DNA of 64,000 nt from Ricordea florida (taxonomy: Eukaryota; Cnidaria; Anthozoa; Corallimorpharia; Ricordeidae). Positions 33,769 through 45,387 of this stretch are shown here, piece after piece. The notes beneath the pieces are model-generated. The model was not told where the DNA came from, did not search any database, and was given only the letters and a program-made list of their open reading frames with translations. A program made the position numbers and the translations under genes. Numbering within the stretch: position 1 is the stretch's first letter; each line of letters opens with the position of its first letter. The stretch is from contig OX453275.1 of assembly GCA_949710005.1 (NCBI GenBank), positions 32,088,218-32,152,217 of the forward strand. The letters are read 5' to 3'.

Positions 33769-36134
33769 AGGTATTTTTCATAATAAAGCGATAGCGTTTC
33801 CATTTTGAAGAAATTCCCAACACAGAGAGTTGCAGTTGTTATAACAATCATTTACAACGATGTGATCTGATATCATTGCAACAGTGAAAATATTGTAAAT
33901 TTTCTTGATCTAGCAGCTATGTTTAGCATTTTCAACAGAATATATACCCAGTGTCACTATAAAGTACTGGTTCTGCAATATCATCAGTGATCAATGCGAT
34001 CATTTGAAAATAAAGCAAATGTTATAACTTACTTCTGAGTAGTATTTCTCTTTGCTATATATATGTATTCTCTGATTGAAAGGTTTCAATAATATTACGT
34101 ATAGACAACAAGTTTCATAGCCTTTTCACAATGGGTCAGTTTTACCTTAGAGTTCAATGACCCCCCCCCCCCCCTGATAATATTGCAATCTAGAAACCTG
34201 GCCATTTCCCACAAATAAAATGTTAATTCAAGCCTTAATTAACATATTAACCTTGTTACTTTCTGTTGTTTACTTCATTTTTATGATGTCAAATATCAAT
34301 ATTTAATAACAACCACAACATACAGTTAACATTTTACATCGGAAAAACTATATAAAGAAGAAAATAAATTTTGTAATGCCAAAATGTTTATGATCTTTCT
34401 CATATATTCATTGCAAGTGTGCTGTATGTAGTAACAAGTGTTTCAAGTTTTCTAAATGCCCTATCCTTTCAATAAGGATTTTCAACACAAACTTTATAGA
34501 CAAATGACCGCACTAGATTTCAAGCCTTTAAGAAGAAATGGTATTGTTTGGAGCTGTTTTGATTACTACCACCTCTGATGGAAAGCCTATTAAGAAGATT
34601 TTTGTGTTGCTTGCAGTAATAGAGTAACAATACCTTTACAAAGGTTAGGGCATGCATCCCACCCCATAAAAATATATTATGTTAAACGTAAAAAATATAA
34701 CAATAGTAATAATAATAATATCAATACCAGTAATAATAATAATAGTAATGATAATAATAATGATAATAATATAATGATAGTGCTTCTCATTACTATATGT
34801 CATTGGTTACAGTTCAATACCTCTGGCTGCCATGACTTTTTCGATGAAATACCATCCTTATATTAAATCTTTCTTCTGCAGTTTTTATAATAGAAATTTG
34901 CATATATTCAAAATAATATAACCTTCTCTTGTTGGGTATGGATATTTTGCCTGTTTCTGTAACAGCACAATTAAACTTTCATGTGGTATATACTTTTAAC
35001 TGATTGATGTCGATTTCACATTATTTTTTTACAGGAGTACGTAGTGCAGCAATCTTTTTCAACATATTAAGATTTCAATAACTCTTTATTTCATGAATTG
35101 TTTTTATGATATGACCTAAAAATAGAACAACCACATACTATACAGTCGGCACTCACTATTACCGAACCTTTATTCAAAGTTGTTGTAGAATCCAATTGTT
35201 TTATCCCCATTTTTTATGTAATGACATTGTATCTCACACTTCTGTTGATATGGCATCTCTTTTGAGGGAAGAGGAATTTTCTTATTTACCACTGAGAGTA
35301 CCATTGCAACTGAAGAGAGTGCACAAATTGAAACATGCACTATTCATAATGCTGTCAATTGTGGCTACCTAGGAATGAAATAATGACTGCAGTAGACAAT
35401 AAAATATCTAATCAGAAGATTCTTCTTACAATGAACCTCATCCAATTATAACCAAAAAACATAACAAAAAATAATTGGAGCATTCAACTCATCCTCAGTG
35501 TAAGAACATATTGTGTTTAAAAGGGATGTACAACAAAGGAGACAAAGCAGTAGAGACTAAGAAAATAAAACTAAAAAAAAACAGGTTTTTACACCATGGT
35601 AAACACAAGCATTCATATCAACTCTTCAAGATTTCACCTGCAAAAGATTTACAATCATTTTCAATTTGTGTTAAGTGAATATTATTGGTAATTCATCGAC
35701 TCTGTATTCCCTGTGAAGATAATAAATAATTTTACTTCTATTCCCTCTGGTGCAATCTCAGTGGCAGTGAAAGAACTAAATGAACGTCAATTTTTAAGCA
35801 CTGTGTTGACCGGTATACTGGTCATGTAATTTTCACCAGGTGTCACTAATTTTGTACCAAACATAGCATAACAAATAAAATAATGGGGATTACGCTGATA
35901 TAAAAAATATAAAATAAAATATAAAAGCATTGTGACTTCTTCAAAAACTAGCTTCGCGAGGTTTTTGCGGGAGTCGTATTTCTAGTTATGAAATAGCTTT
36001 CCGGAAACTGGGCCTTTCCAGAAATGGGCCCAAAAGAATGAGCGACTGGAAAGGAGCGCGAACTGGTGACTACGATGTTGGATGTCCGCATGTAAAGCGA
36101 ACTGCGGTCTCAAAGATTTTCGTGATGGGCGAAG
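33769..36134. other. AT-rich intergenic stretch upstream of the septin gene
   Basis: Contains a poly-C tract at ~34,161 and AAT-type microsatellites near 34,700-34,770. No gene is supported. The last ~150 bases (36,000-36,134) are GC-richer and probably contain the septin promoter and 5' UTR; two short upstream ATGs lie there. Confidence 0.5.
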
Positions 36135-36152
36135 ATGGCCGCTTCAGATAAG
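36135..36152 (+). CDS. Septin gene exon 1 (start)
   Basis: ATGGCCGCTTCAGATAAG encodes MAASDK and ends at donor GTAGGT. The ATG is in a good context (AAGATGGCC). Chosen because exon 2 joins in phase 0 and the product then leads straight into the EF-hand-like helix of exon 3. An upstream ATG at 36,125 is out of this frame. Confidence 0.6.
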
Positions 36153-36243
36153 GTAGGTATCACATGTGCCTCCGTTATTTTCTCGTCCTCTGTTTCCGAT
36201 AAGGACATCTACAGTTGACAGATACGCATTTTCTGTTCTACAG

Positions 36244-36274
36244 CAATTCCTCCTTACAGGACCTCAAGTTGAGG
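36244..36274 (+). CDS. Septin gene exon 2
   Basis: A 31-base exon between TTCTACAG and GTGAGT encodes QFLLTGPQVE plus one base. Phase 1 fits exon 3 exactly (giving QVEALSKVFKF). Its small size makes it the least certain exon, but both splice sites are good. Confidence 0.6.
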
Positions 36275-38983
36275 GTGAGTTTGTGTCTTAATATACACTC
36301 TTCTCCCTTGCTCAATTTTACACCATCCCTCATTCCTTTACGTCTTTTTCACGATATATTCAGTAATATTAGCTCTTAATTGATATTTGTCGGTTCAAAA
36401 ATTTTTAGGGCATTAGTAACTCTTCCTCCTATCCAATTTTTGCCACTGATTTTAATATGCATTCAAGAAAGGTAATTGGAATAAATAGATGCAACAGTAA
36501 ACATAATTCGCGCGGAGCTGTGGTTTGACAGTTGTTGGCACGCAAACAATTATTATCCACAACTCTTTAATCTTTTATGAGGGCTCGCAAAGTACTGATT
36601 GGCTGTCTAGTCTCAACAATCGTGAAACAATTGAAACAATTTCAAGCTCTACTTGTACAAACACTTCGTCACATTTGTTACGTACGTTTTTGCGAATAAA
36701 ACCATCTCTTCCGTTGACATCATTTCGTAAAATTATAGACTTGGAATTTCCGGACGAGTTTGCGATGCGTGAGGGTGAGTACGATTGCGTTTTCTATGGT
36801 GGCGAAAATCGTTTATACACGAGTGCGACACTGCAAATATTTAATTCATCGTGTTGGAAAGTTTAACCCAAATATAAATTTACACGTTGCTACATGATAG
36901 GAGTGACTCTTATATAGAAATTAGTGGATGTGAGTCGATTATGTAATGGAGAATTTACTATAACTGTTTAAAATACTTGGCTGTCTTTGATTTTCTTCTA
37001 GTTGCTTATAATTTTGATTTCAAAGAAATGTGATGGTCATTGTTACTTCGAATTTGTAACTGAATCACTCGTTCGTGTCGAACTTTCGACTTTCGCCTAA
37101 CGTGCGACATCCAACGCTTTAATGTTGAAAGATTGGTTTCTGTTATTGACTGACCCTGAAGATTTTTCACACGGATTCTTTGTAGTCTTGTCAAGGTTTC
37201 CCTGTAAAAGGAAGGGCGTGTTCTCGCAAACATTGGCACCTGTCCATGTCAATTCTTCTACGAAAGAAGCGAAAAGAGAAGATTAACACTTTGTAGCGAA
37301 TGAAATTGTTGGCTATTTTGTAGCTTTACTGTTTTGTTCCTCAAAAACATTAAATATTTTCACTGGCATTTCTCAAAAGAATTTAGCTACACAATGCATA
37401 ATGAAATATGGGGTGATGTGGAAGTCTGGCTGCTGTTTGCATTTTTGTTGTTGTTAGGTCTCTAGCACAGTTCCATTCTATGTTTGCATGCTTTTCAATA
37501 AAATTTGTTAGTGAGTCTCTACTCAAGGTATTGTAGGTGGTTGTTGTAACCAAATTGGGGTCAAATGACTCTGGCTTTAATAGACAGGTTTAATAACCAG
37601 TTATGAAAAGGGAAGAGTTGCCGTATATGGCTTGAAGCTAAATGTACAATGGCCTTTATTGAAACCTCTTGTTTCAACGACTACTTTTGTTTTTCTGTTT
37701 AGGATAAATATTTAAGTATTTCTGTTGTTTTTCTTGTATGTAGTTAACTGCTTCACATTTGACTTTTTCTTGAAACTGTAGATCTTAAGAGTTGAAATAT
37801 TTGTTTCCTTTATAGCAATTTTTATTGAAACAGCAGAACCACTTGTGTTCAATTGACAACCAATTTTATAATCAGTTAAATTTTAACTAAACTACTATAT
37901 CCCCTTGGTATTTCTTTGAAGAAAGCTGCTTTATTAGGAACAAACGTCCTCCATTCCTCTTCAGTCTTGATGCTGGGTTTTGTGTTCCATATTGCTTCAC
38001 TGTTATGTTGGTAAAATGCTGCAAAGAAGACCCAAGGATTAAAGAATCTGCTGGCAGAAATTTGTCATTTTACTAATCCAAAAAATATGAACATGTTTAG
38101 GCAAGGAAAATGAACAGGTTCTTATATGTTGAGTTAGACTACATAATATTATAATATATATAATAAGTGTGTAATGTATACAACTGATGTTGAAAACTGA
38201 ATATCTTCTCGCTGGTAACCCAGTTTTGTTAGATTTTTGGTAAATAAATGCCAATTATAAACTGGACAAATACCATTTACAGCAATTTACTGTAATCAAC
38301 AATAGTATCCTTCTTCATGAGAATTAAGGACCCAATTAAGAACTATTTAGCCTAAACTTTCAATAGGTACTCCAAACTATAAGAATCTATTTTGCCAAAC
38401 TTCAAAAAATCTTGGTTCTTCTTCACTGTATTTTACTGCATTTGAGACATTTTTTGTTTAGTGCAACTTCTCCTGTTTAAACATTGCCATTTGGATCACC
38501 TGTTTAAGTTTTGTCATTGATTATAATAATTTATTGTGTGAAAACAAAGCATAAGCACCTTTAAAGTTGGGTACATCCATCAGTGTGGCATTAAAAATGG
38601 TCAGTCTCTACTCAGAAGTCAAACCAAAGACATACCTGTTGTAGGGAGAGTGTAACATGTCTTTACATTTGTTAAATAAAGACCTCGTTGTTGGAATACT
38701 AACAGTTTTGAGTTCTGCTGTCTCACAGGGTCTCCTATTTACATACACAGAAATATATTGGGGATAAAGATCTGTTTTGAAAACCTGATCAGTTTAGCAG
38801 TCTGAATTACAAATTACACCTTCATCAAAACCTGTATATCTCATATTCCTGAGACCGCAGTCTTGAAATACTATTGTAGTGTATCTGATAAAGCAGTTCT
38901 CTATCATTCCTCATTAAATTAATGTTTCATTTCAAGGTTCCTTGATAGAATTTACGTGTCAGAGTATTAGCTGTGGGTGGATC

Positions 38984-39133
38984 TGTTGGGAACTAGTCCC
39001 GAGACCTCTCTCGGTCCTTGATCCGGGACAGGTTTTGTTGGTTGTAGTCCGATCGCACATGGCGGAATTACAGTTTCTCTTGTTATCTATATCACTGTTA
39101 TTCATTGCTTCTCGTGATACACAACACCAGACT
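38984..39133 (+). repeat. 5' LTR
   Basis: Starts TGTTGGGAACTAG and ends CACCAGACT, immediately followed by the primer-binding site. No difference from the 3' LTR was seen on reading. Confidence 0.93.
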
Positions 39134-39152
39134 TGGTGTCAGGAGTGGGATT
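39134..39152 (+). promoter_or_regulatory. Primer-binding site (tRNA-Leu type)
   Basis: TGGTGTCAGGAGTGGGATT begins directly after the LTR and starts with TGG, the complement of the CCA tail. The remainder fits the acceptor and T-arm of eukaryotic tRNA-Leu. Confidence 0.8.
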
Positions 39153-39231
39153 AACTTTTTCTAGAACCGCACCAGCGAATACCTCGATCGCAAAACCTCT
39201 TCACGCAACGTTACATTGGATACACAAACTC

Positions 39232-42200
39232 ATGGCGTCGAACCTCAAGCGCCCAGAACTCAACCTGACCGGAAACATTTCCGAAAATTTTAAGAACTTC
39301 GAAGTCAGGTTCAATGATTACTGCGTCCAAGCGGACTTTCGTAACCTGGCCAAAGACCCAGAGACAGCGCCAGCCGATTATCACAAGAAACCACAGCTTG
39401 AAATCGCCGCGCTTCGGTCGGCCATGCCAGATGAAGCCCTTCAGGTAATACGATACACGATAGAACCTCAGATCGCGAATGATGACAGAGCCAAACCGTG
39501 GATTTGGATGGAGAAACTTCGCCTCCACTACACAGGATCGACTGGCAGCTCTTTTCTGGCTGACAGATTTAAGTTTTGGGGCCTTAACCAAACACTGACC
39601 GAATCGGTACAAGCATGGGAATTGAGAATTAGGCAAGCTGGGAGCCTGTGCTCTTATGGAACGCTCAGTGACGAAATGTACCGCGATAAATTTATATTTG
39701 GCCTCAACAACGACTCCATGCGAGCCGAATTGCTCAAAACACACCTAAAGCCTGACAACACAGCCAAGAGCATGGCTGATGTGGTGACCGAAGCCAAGGC
39801 TTTAGAGTCTGCCTACACCGCAAACAAGCTGATAGCAGACTCATCAAAATCAACCATCGAAGAACGAGTCCACTGGGTAAAACACAAAGAAATGAAGCTA
39901 CGAAGAGAGCCTGGAACATGCCACTGGTGTGGAGACAAACGGGGACCTCACCCATGGAGACAATGCCCAGCAAGGGGCAAAACATGCTCAAAGTGCGGTA
40001 TCAATGACCACTTCGCCAATGTGTGCCTGGCAAATGGCCAACCACCACAACGACGGGGAGGTTCAATCCCTCCTTCCAGCCGCAACACCCGAACCCCCAG
40101 CCAATCATTCAGTAACAGGGGCAGCACTCGACGATGGGAAGATGTGCATCACCTACAATTTAGTGAAAACGAACCCACCGACCACATGGTGTATGCAGAT
40201 TATTATCACGAGCAATGCTACTCTCTCGAAACCCCACAGAAGAGGAGCAAATACTTTGTAAAACTACCCCTGTCAGCAACCGGCTCACACTTCCAGCCAA
40301 TTACACTCCAAATTGACACCGCAGCCTCGTGCAACACCCTATCTCACAGTACCCTCACTACTCTGGGTCAAGACATCCAGATGTCAAAATCACATTATCT
40401 CTTACAACCATATGGGAACACCCGCCCTCTGAGACCTTTGGGCCAAGTCGAGCTCTTATACCAAAGGGACAATCAGTATGACACCCTAACCTTCCAAATC
40501 CTTCCAGATAACATCATGGCCAACAAGCCCGCCCTCTTGTCAGGGGCTGACAGTGAAAGATTGGGGCTTATCAGAATAGAATCAGACACTGTTTTCTCTC
40601 TATCTCCATCGGTAACAATCGCCAACTGCAATGAAGCACAGGACACCCAAGCCCAAGATCAAGTGGAATGCAACCACATCGAACAAATCCACAACAACAG
40701 ACCCAGCACCTGCAACCCACTGCCTTCTCCGTCTCAACCGATCCACATCCCTGCTAAACGGCGACTTCCTCCCGCAGGCGCACTTCAAAAAACACACATT
40801 CTAATGGAATATGCCGAGAACTTTGAAGGCCTCGGCTGCCTTGGGCCCCCTGTGCATTTTGAAACCAAACACAATGTTACACCAGTTCAAATGCCCATCC
40901 ACCGCATCCCAGTGGCAAAACGGAATGCGGAAAAGAATGCCCTAGACAAATACGAGAACGCCGGCATCATAACTAAGGTTGACGAACCCACTCCATGGTG
41001 TTCAAATGAAGTCATCAGAGAAACTCCCAGAAAAGTCCGAATCTGCATCGACCCCAGCCAGACGGTAAATAAAGCCATCCTTCGTCCTGTCTACCAGATG
41101 CCAACCCTCAACGAGCAGCTTCATAAACTAGCCCATGCCAAATGCTTCTCTCTTGTCGATGTTCGCGACGGATTCCTCCACATACCCCTGGATGAAGAGT
41201 CCTCACGCATGACCACTATGCACACCTCGTATGGCCGCTACCGCTGGAATCGCCTTCCCTTTGGGATCTCAAGTGCTCCAGAAGAATTTCAAATGCGACT
41301 TATTTCTGCTCTAGAGGGTCTAGAGGGCATACTCTGTATAGCTGACGACATTTTGGTCTTTGGAGAAGGCACTGATTACTCTGAAGCTGAGAAAGACCAC
41401 GATCGGCGCTTTGTAGCCCTAATGGAACGCTGCCATCAAAAGAGCATTAAACTAAACCCCACAAAATTACAGTTCAAGTTAACAGAGGTGAAGTTCATGG
41501 GAAACATCATCACAGCAAATGGGATGAAAGCTGACCCTGACAAAATCACTGCGATAACCACTATGCCCACACCGAGAAACAAGGCAGCCCTTCTACGCTT
41601 CCTTGGAATGGCCAACTACCTATCACCATACTGCTCAAATCTGAGTATGGTCATTAGACCCCTCACTGCCTTAACACAGAAAGACGTCCCATTCTCCTGG
41701 TCAGAGGTTCAAGAACGAGCGTTCAATGAAGCAAAACAATTGATTGCCACTGCACCCGTCCTCCAATACTACGATCTAGGGAAGCCTGTGGTACTCCAAG
41801 TAGATGCCAGCGAAGAAGGCCTGGGGGGAGCACTCCTCCAACCAAACGCTGAGGGAAAACTCCAACCAGTGGCCTTTACCTCAAACAGCCTGAGCAGCAC
41901 AGAACAGCGCTACTCACAACTAGAAAAAGAATGCCTTGCCATCTGCAACACGTTTGGAAAGTTTGATCATTGGCTCTTCGGCAAGTCAGACATCACAGTG
42001 CACACAGACCACCAATCCCTAGAAACCATTTACAAGAAACCACTTCATAAGTCACCCGCACGTCTTCAGCGAATGCTAATGAGACTGCAGAGATATCATT
42101 TCAACCTACAGTACAAGAAAGGAACAAGCCTTCATATAGCAGACACACTATCTCGCGCTGCTCTACCCACCCCAGTGCATGCAAAGGTAACAGGGTTTGA

Positions 42201-43677
42201 AGTGTTCCGCCTTGAACTTGAACACTCAGAGAATGACCACAACCCCCGTCTCACCGATGTCACCGAAGAACTCCTCAGATCAGAAACCAAAAAGGATCAC
42301 ACCCTGACTGATCTAGAACAAACCATCATCTCTGGCTGGCCCGACGACAAGCAACACCTGGCCAACAACCTCCGCCCATTCTGGACCTTCAGAGAGGAAC
42401 TAAGCATACACAATGGGATCATCTACAAAGGCCAACAAGTCCTAGTTCCACAGTCCATGTACTCAACAATGCTTGGCAAAATACATGCGAACCACTTTGG
42501 AGCAGAGTCGAACATTCGCACGGCCCGCGAAGTCTTATTCTGGCCAGGCATGAGGAAAGCAATCTCAGACATGTGCGACACCTGCAGTGTCTGTGCCCAG
42601 TATAGTAAAACTCTTACAAAAGAACCCATGAAGTCGTTACCTATCCCAACGCAGCCATGGCAAATTGTAAGCCAAGATATCTTTAACCATGAGCAGAAGG
42701 ACTACCTGGTCACTGTCTGCCATTTCTCGGATTGGATAGAGGTCGACGAACTCCAGGACACCCTCTCTGCCACAGTAATAAACAAGACCAAGGCCCACTT
42801 TGCGCGATTTGGCATACCGCAAATGTGCCACACTGACAATGGCTCACAATTCACAAGCAAGGAATATGAGAACTTTGCCACACAATACGGATTCAAACAC
42901 ACAACATCCTCACCCTATCACCCTAAAGGCAATGGCAGAGCAGAAGCTGCCGTCAAAGTGGCCAAATCAACACTGAAGAAATCCACTGACTACCAGTCCG
43001 CACTGCTCAATTACAGGAACACACCACCTCAAGGTCACACATATTCACCTGCACAGCGCATGCTTTGTCGACGTACAAGGACAACACTACCCACACCGAA
43101 CCACCTCATAAAGCCTTCACCAGTGAACCTAGCTGTCGTCACTCAAGAGCTCACCCTGAAGCGAGCTGCAAGCAAACGCTACTACGACAGCTCCCCGACA
43201 ACAGTACATCCCGAGCTTGCTCTCGGCTCAAGTGTTTATGCGAAACCTCCACCCACACAGAGGGGTCAACCATGGATACAGGGAACTATCATCTCCCAGG
43301 ACACACCCCGATCATACACCATTCAGACACCGAACAGCAACATCCGTAGGAACCGGGTCCATATCACATCAACAGTTGAACAGTCTCCTCCACCAACACA
43401 GACCACCGCCCCACCACTGATCCAGGAACCACCACCGGTCAACAACAACCTTTCCTTTGGACCACAAGTAGAAGAAACTGTACCTAAAAACCATCCTCCT
43501 GCACAAACTCTACCACCACAACACACGGAAACAGAGAGACTCTCAAACATTGGGTCCGAGAACCTTGCAAATCCAGCCAGGCAAGACAAACCTCCCGAAC
43601 CCATCCTTGGCAATACAAGAACAAGAACGAGGATCATCAAACCTCCTTTGAGGTTAAAAGACTATGAAATGACCTAG
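39232..43677 (+). CDS. Gag-Pol polyprotein of a Ty3/gypsy retrotransposon
   Basis: A single 1481-residue frame from ATG 39,232 (MASNLKRPELNL). Gag occupies roughly the first 270 residues with two zinc knuckles, CHWCGDKRGPHPWRQC at 230 and CSKCGINDHFANVC at 252. Protease: DTAAS at 362. Reverse transcriptase spans ~590-760 with the catalytic IADD at 703-706. RNase H begins near VDASEEGLGG (Asp858). The integrase has a HHCC-type finger (NHFGAE... CDTCSVC) near 1085 and a DDE core with Asp1149, Asp1202 and Glu1238, the last two 35 residues apart as in active enzymes. A proline-rich tail closes the protein. Gag and Pol are fused without a stop or frameshift, so their ratio must be set another way. 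IADD replaces the usual YVDD or FIDD. Upstream GTG-initiated extension into the primer site is not believed. The protein drives its own copying in the nucleus and cytoplasm and is unrelated to septin function. Confidence 0.95.
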   Translation: MASNLKRPELNLTGNISENFKNFEVRFNDYCVQADFRNLAKDPETAPADYHKKPQLEIAALRSAMPDEALQVIRYTIEPQIANDDRAKPWIWMEKLRLHYTGSTGSSFLADRFKFWGLNQTLTESVQAWELRIRQAGSLCSYGTLSDEMYRDKFIFGLNNDSMRAELLKTHLKPDNTAKSMADVVTEAKALESAYTANKLIADSSKSTIEERVHWVKHKEMKLRREPGTCHWCGDKRGPHPWRQCPARGKTCSKCGINDHFANVCLANGQPPQRRGGSIPPSSRNTRTPSQSFSNRGSTRRWEDVHHLQFSENEPTDHMVYADYYHEQCYSLETPQKRSKYFVKLPLSATGSHFQPITLQIDTAASCNTLSHSTLTTLGQDIQMSKSHYLLQPYGNTRPLRPLGQVELLYQRDNQYDTLTFQILPDNIMANKPALLSGADSERLGLIRIESDTVFSLSPSVTIANCNEAQDTQAQDQVECNHIEQIHNNRPSTCNPLPSPSQPIHIPAKRRLPPAGALQKTHILMEYAENFEGLGCLGPPVHFETKHNVTPVQMPIHRIPVAKRNAEKNALDKYENAGIITKVDEPTPWCSNEVIRETPRKVRICIDPSQTVNKAILRPVYQMPTLNEQLHKLAHAKCFSLVDVRDGFLHIPLDEESSRMTTMHTSYGRYRWNRLPFGISSAPEEFQMRLISALEGLEGILCIADDILVFGEGTDYSEAEKDHDRRFVALMERCHQKSIKLNPTKLQFKLTEVKFMGNIITANGMKADPDKITAITTMPTPRNKAALLRFLGMANYLSPYCSNLSMVIRPLTALTQKDVPFSWSEVQERAFNEAKQLIATAPVLQYYDLGKPVVLQVDASEEGLGGALLQPNAEGKLQPVAFTSNSLSSTEQRYSQLEKECLAICNTFGKFDHWLFGKSDITVHTDHQSLETIYKKPLHKSPARLQRMLMRLQRYHFNLQYKKGTSLHIADTLSRAALPTPVHAKVTGFEVFRLELEHSENDHNPRLTDVTEELLRSETKKDHTLTDLEQTIISGWPDDKQHLANNLRPFWTFREELSIHNGIIYKGQQVLVPQSMYSTMLGKIHANHFGAESNIRTAREVLFWPGMRKAISDMCDTCSVCAQYSKTLTKEPMKSLPIPTQPWQIVSQDIFNHEQKDYLVTVCHFSDWIEVDELQDTLSATVINKTKAHFARFGIPQMCHTDNGSQFTSKEYENFATQYGFKHTTSSPYHPKGNGRAEAAVKVAKSTLKKSTDYQSALLNYRNTPPQGHTYSPAQRMLCRRTRTTLPTPNHLIKPSPVNLAVVTQELTLKRAASKRYYDSSPTTVHPELALGSSVYAKPPPTQRGQPWIQGTIISQDTPRSYTIQTPNSNIRRNRVHITSTVEQSPPPTQTTAPPLIQEPPPVNNNLSFGPQVEETVPKNHPPAQTLPPQHTETERLSNIGSENLANPARQDKPPEPILGNTRTRTRIIKPPLRLKDYEMT

Positions 43678-43784
43678 TGGCCTTCATTGACTGTCAGTTG
43701 TTTATTCTCTCAGGCCATTTATAGCGCCCACTGTTGTATTTTCAAGAGACTCCTTTTTTTTTCTTTCCTTTTTTTTTCCTTTAT

Positions 43785-43795
43785 AAGGGGGGAGA
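43785..43795 (+). promoter_or_regulatory. Polypurine tract of the LTR element
   Basis: AAGGGGGGAGA sits immediately 5' of the 3' LTR, as required for plus-strand DNA priming. Confidence 0.85.
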
Positions 43796-43945
43796 TGTTG
43801 GGAACTAGTCCCGAGACCTCTCTCGGTCCTTGATCCGGGACAGGTTTTGTTGGTTGTAGTCCGATCGCACATGGCGGAATTACAGTTTCTCTTGTTATCT
43901 ATATCACTGTTATTCATTGCTTCTCGTGATACACAACACCAGACT
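43796..43945 (+). repeat. 3' LTR
   Basis: Same 150 bases as the 5' LTR, followed by the GATC duplication. Confidence 0.93.
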
Positions 43946-44544
43946 GATCCAACCCTTGTAGATTACACCAATGTTCAGTCAATCAGTCAGTCGTGTACTG
44001 GTACATACTTTTAAAATTGCCATAACTTGTACATCATGATTACGATGTGAATTGAAAAATGAAGCAGTGTCTATTGATATGGACAGCAATGTTGTAAACA
44101 CCCTTAACCTTGTATCTACTAGTTAACAATTCATTATGTAAAGCTTGCTATGCTGGTTTTTCAGTTTATGCAATGAAGTTCCGCAACATTACAGTGTTTT
44201 AATTTATTTGTGGACATCTGTTTTCTGGTACTTCCTATACATTCATTTTTTAAAGCATTGTCCATCATCTCGATACATCATACATGAACTACCAAATGAA
44301 TTGGCCATGTTAGTCCATGTTGGCTATCACACTGTACATATCTCTGTAACATTAACAGTCCTGTTTTAAAGAGTAATTTTTACTTATTCTTGATCAAATT
44401 CCATTTTTATTATGCATTATAACTTTCCAGTTGATTAAATATGTATGTAATTACCCCTGGACTTAATTTATTACTGTTATTTAGGGCTAATCTTATTCAA
44501 ACATATTGGCCTTGACTAATATTAGTTCTTCTCTGTACTGGCAG

Positions 44545-44700
44545 CGTTGTCCAAGGTGTTCAAGTTTGCTGATGTTGAAGAAACAGGATATGTAGATGTT
44601 GCAACAATCTCCACTCTTGCTGTCCAGTTGCTAGGAGCACAGCTCAGTGAAAATGAGAAGGAAACAATAAACAGCAAAGCAGAGAATAAGGCAGAAAAAG
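44545..44700 (+). CDS. Septin gene exon 3 (EF-hand-like domain, first part)
   Basis: Encodes ALSKVFKFADVEETGYVDVA and onward to NKAEKG. The segment fits an EF-hand: helix, loop DVEETGYVDVAT (residues 26-37) with Asp at 1, Gly at 6 and a hydrophobic residue at 8, then a second helix (ISTLAVQLLG) and the linker QLSENEKE seen in calmodulin-like proteins. Position 12 of the loop is Thr rather than Glu, so calcium binding may be weak. The donor AAAAAG|GTCAGA is acceptable but not strong. The phase-1 end joins exon 4. Confidence 0.8.
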
Positions 44701-45213
44701 GTCAGAGAAGTACTGGCATGACAAGATTTTAAATGTCCTTGACAGCAACATTAGACATTAGAATACTCCATTAAATTATTCTATTTTTCAATGGGAAAGA
44801 CATTTCAAAACTGAACTGCAAAATTTCAGACATCTCAAAATGTGAACTTTTCCATCACAGATCCCAGAATACCCAGCAAATTTTGAAGATTTCCAAGAGA
44901 ATTTTCATTCCTTTTTCACCCAGAACAGGCCAGGGCTAATAGCAAGTTATGTTTGAGTTTTACCCCAGATAATATATCTTAAAGTGGTAACCATTTAGCC
45001 TGCTGGTGCTGTGTTATGTGCTTTGCGTTAGTGCTTGCAATGAGATTTGACCATTGAGCTTTTCTACAGTTAGAGAAAAAATAAAGCAGAGTATCAAAAA
45101 GATGAACTCTTGTGCAGACCCATCATAGACATTATAAAGTTTTCTGCAAAAGTACGTTGGGTAACAAACGACAAAGAAGCTTAAAATATTGTGCCCTTTT
45201 TCCCGCTGGTCAG

Positions 45214-45387
45214 GACTGCTTTCTTATCAGAACTTCATTGAGATCATGATGGAAACAATGCAAGTGTTGACACATTGGGGAAAGTTGAAGACAGTTTTAG
45301 AAGGATATGTAGGATTTGACACTGTACAGGAACAGATAAGGAAGAAGTCACTGAAAAGAGGATTTGAGTTTAATCTCATGGTTGTTG
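45214..45387 (+). CDS. Septin gene exon 4 (end of EF-hand domain and start of septin domain)
   Basis: The exon begins [16 protein letters not shown], matching the second half of a degenerate EF-hand, and continues without a break into [17 protein letters not shown] and [10 protein letters not shown], the conserved entry to the septin GTPase domain. Because one exon contains both parts, the fusion does not rest on intron choice. Acceptor GCTGGTCAG, donor GTAAGA, phase 1 at the end. Confidence 0.9.

Larger units (their letters stand above)
38980..43949 (+). mobile_element. Complete Ty3/gypsy LTR retrotransposon in septin intron 2
   Basis: Two LTRs of 150 bp (38,984-39,133 and 43,796-43,945) are identical as read. 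GATC flanks both sides (38,980-38,983, 43,946-43,949) as the target duplication. A primer site TGGTGTCAGGAGTGGGATT (39,134-39,152) complements the 3' end expected of a tRNA-Leu. A polypurine tract AAGGGGGGAGA precedes the 3' LTR. The single internal ORF is intact. Identical LTRs mean a recent insertion. Confidence 0.95.
36275..44544 (+). other. Septin intron 2 (8.3 kb) with a retrotransposon inside
   Basis: GT at 36,275 and TACTGGCAG at 44,536-44,544 bound it. About 60% of the length is the LTR element at 38,984-43,945 in the same orientation. The rest is AT-rich without supported genes; the frame at 36,525-36,866 has no domain. Confidence 0.65.

Noticed and set aside
39211..43640. Several minus-strand and out-of-frame ORFs within the retrotransposon
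   Set aside because: All lie opposite or out of frame with Gag-Pol, which has full domain support.
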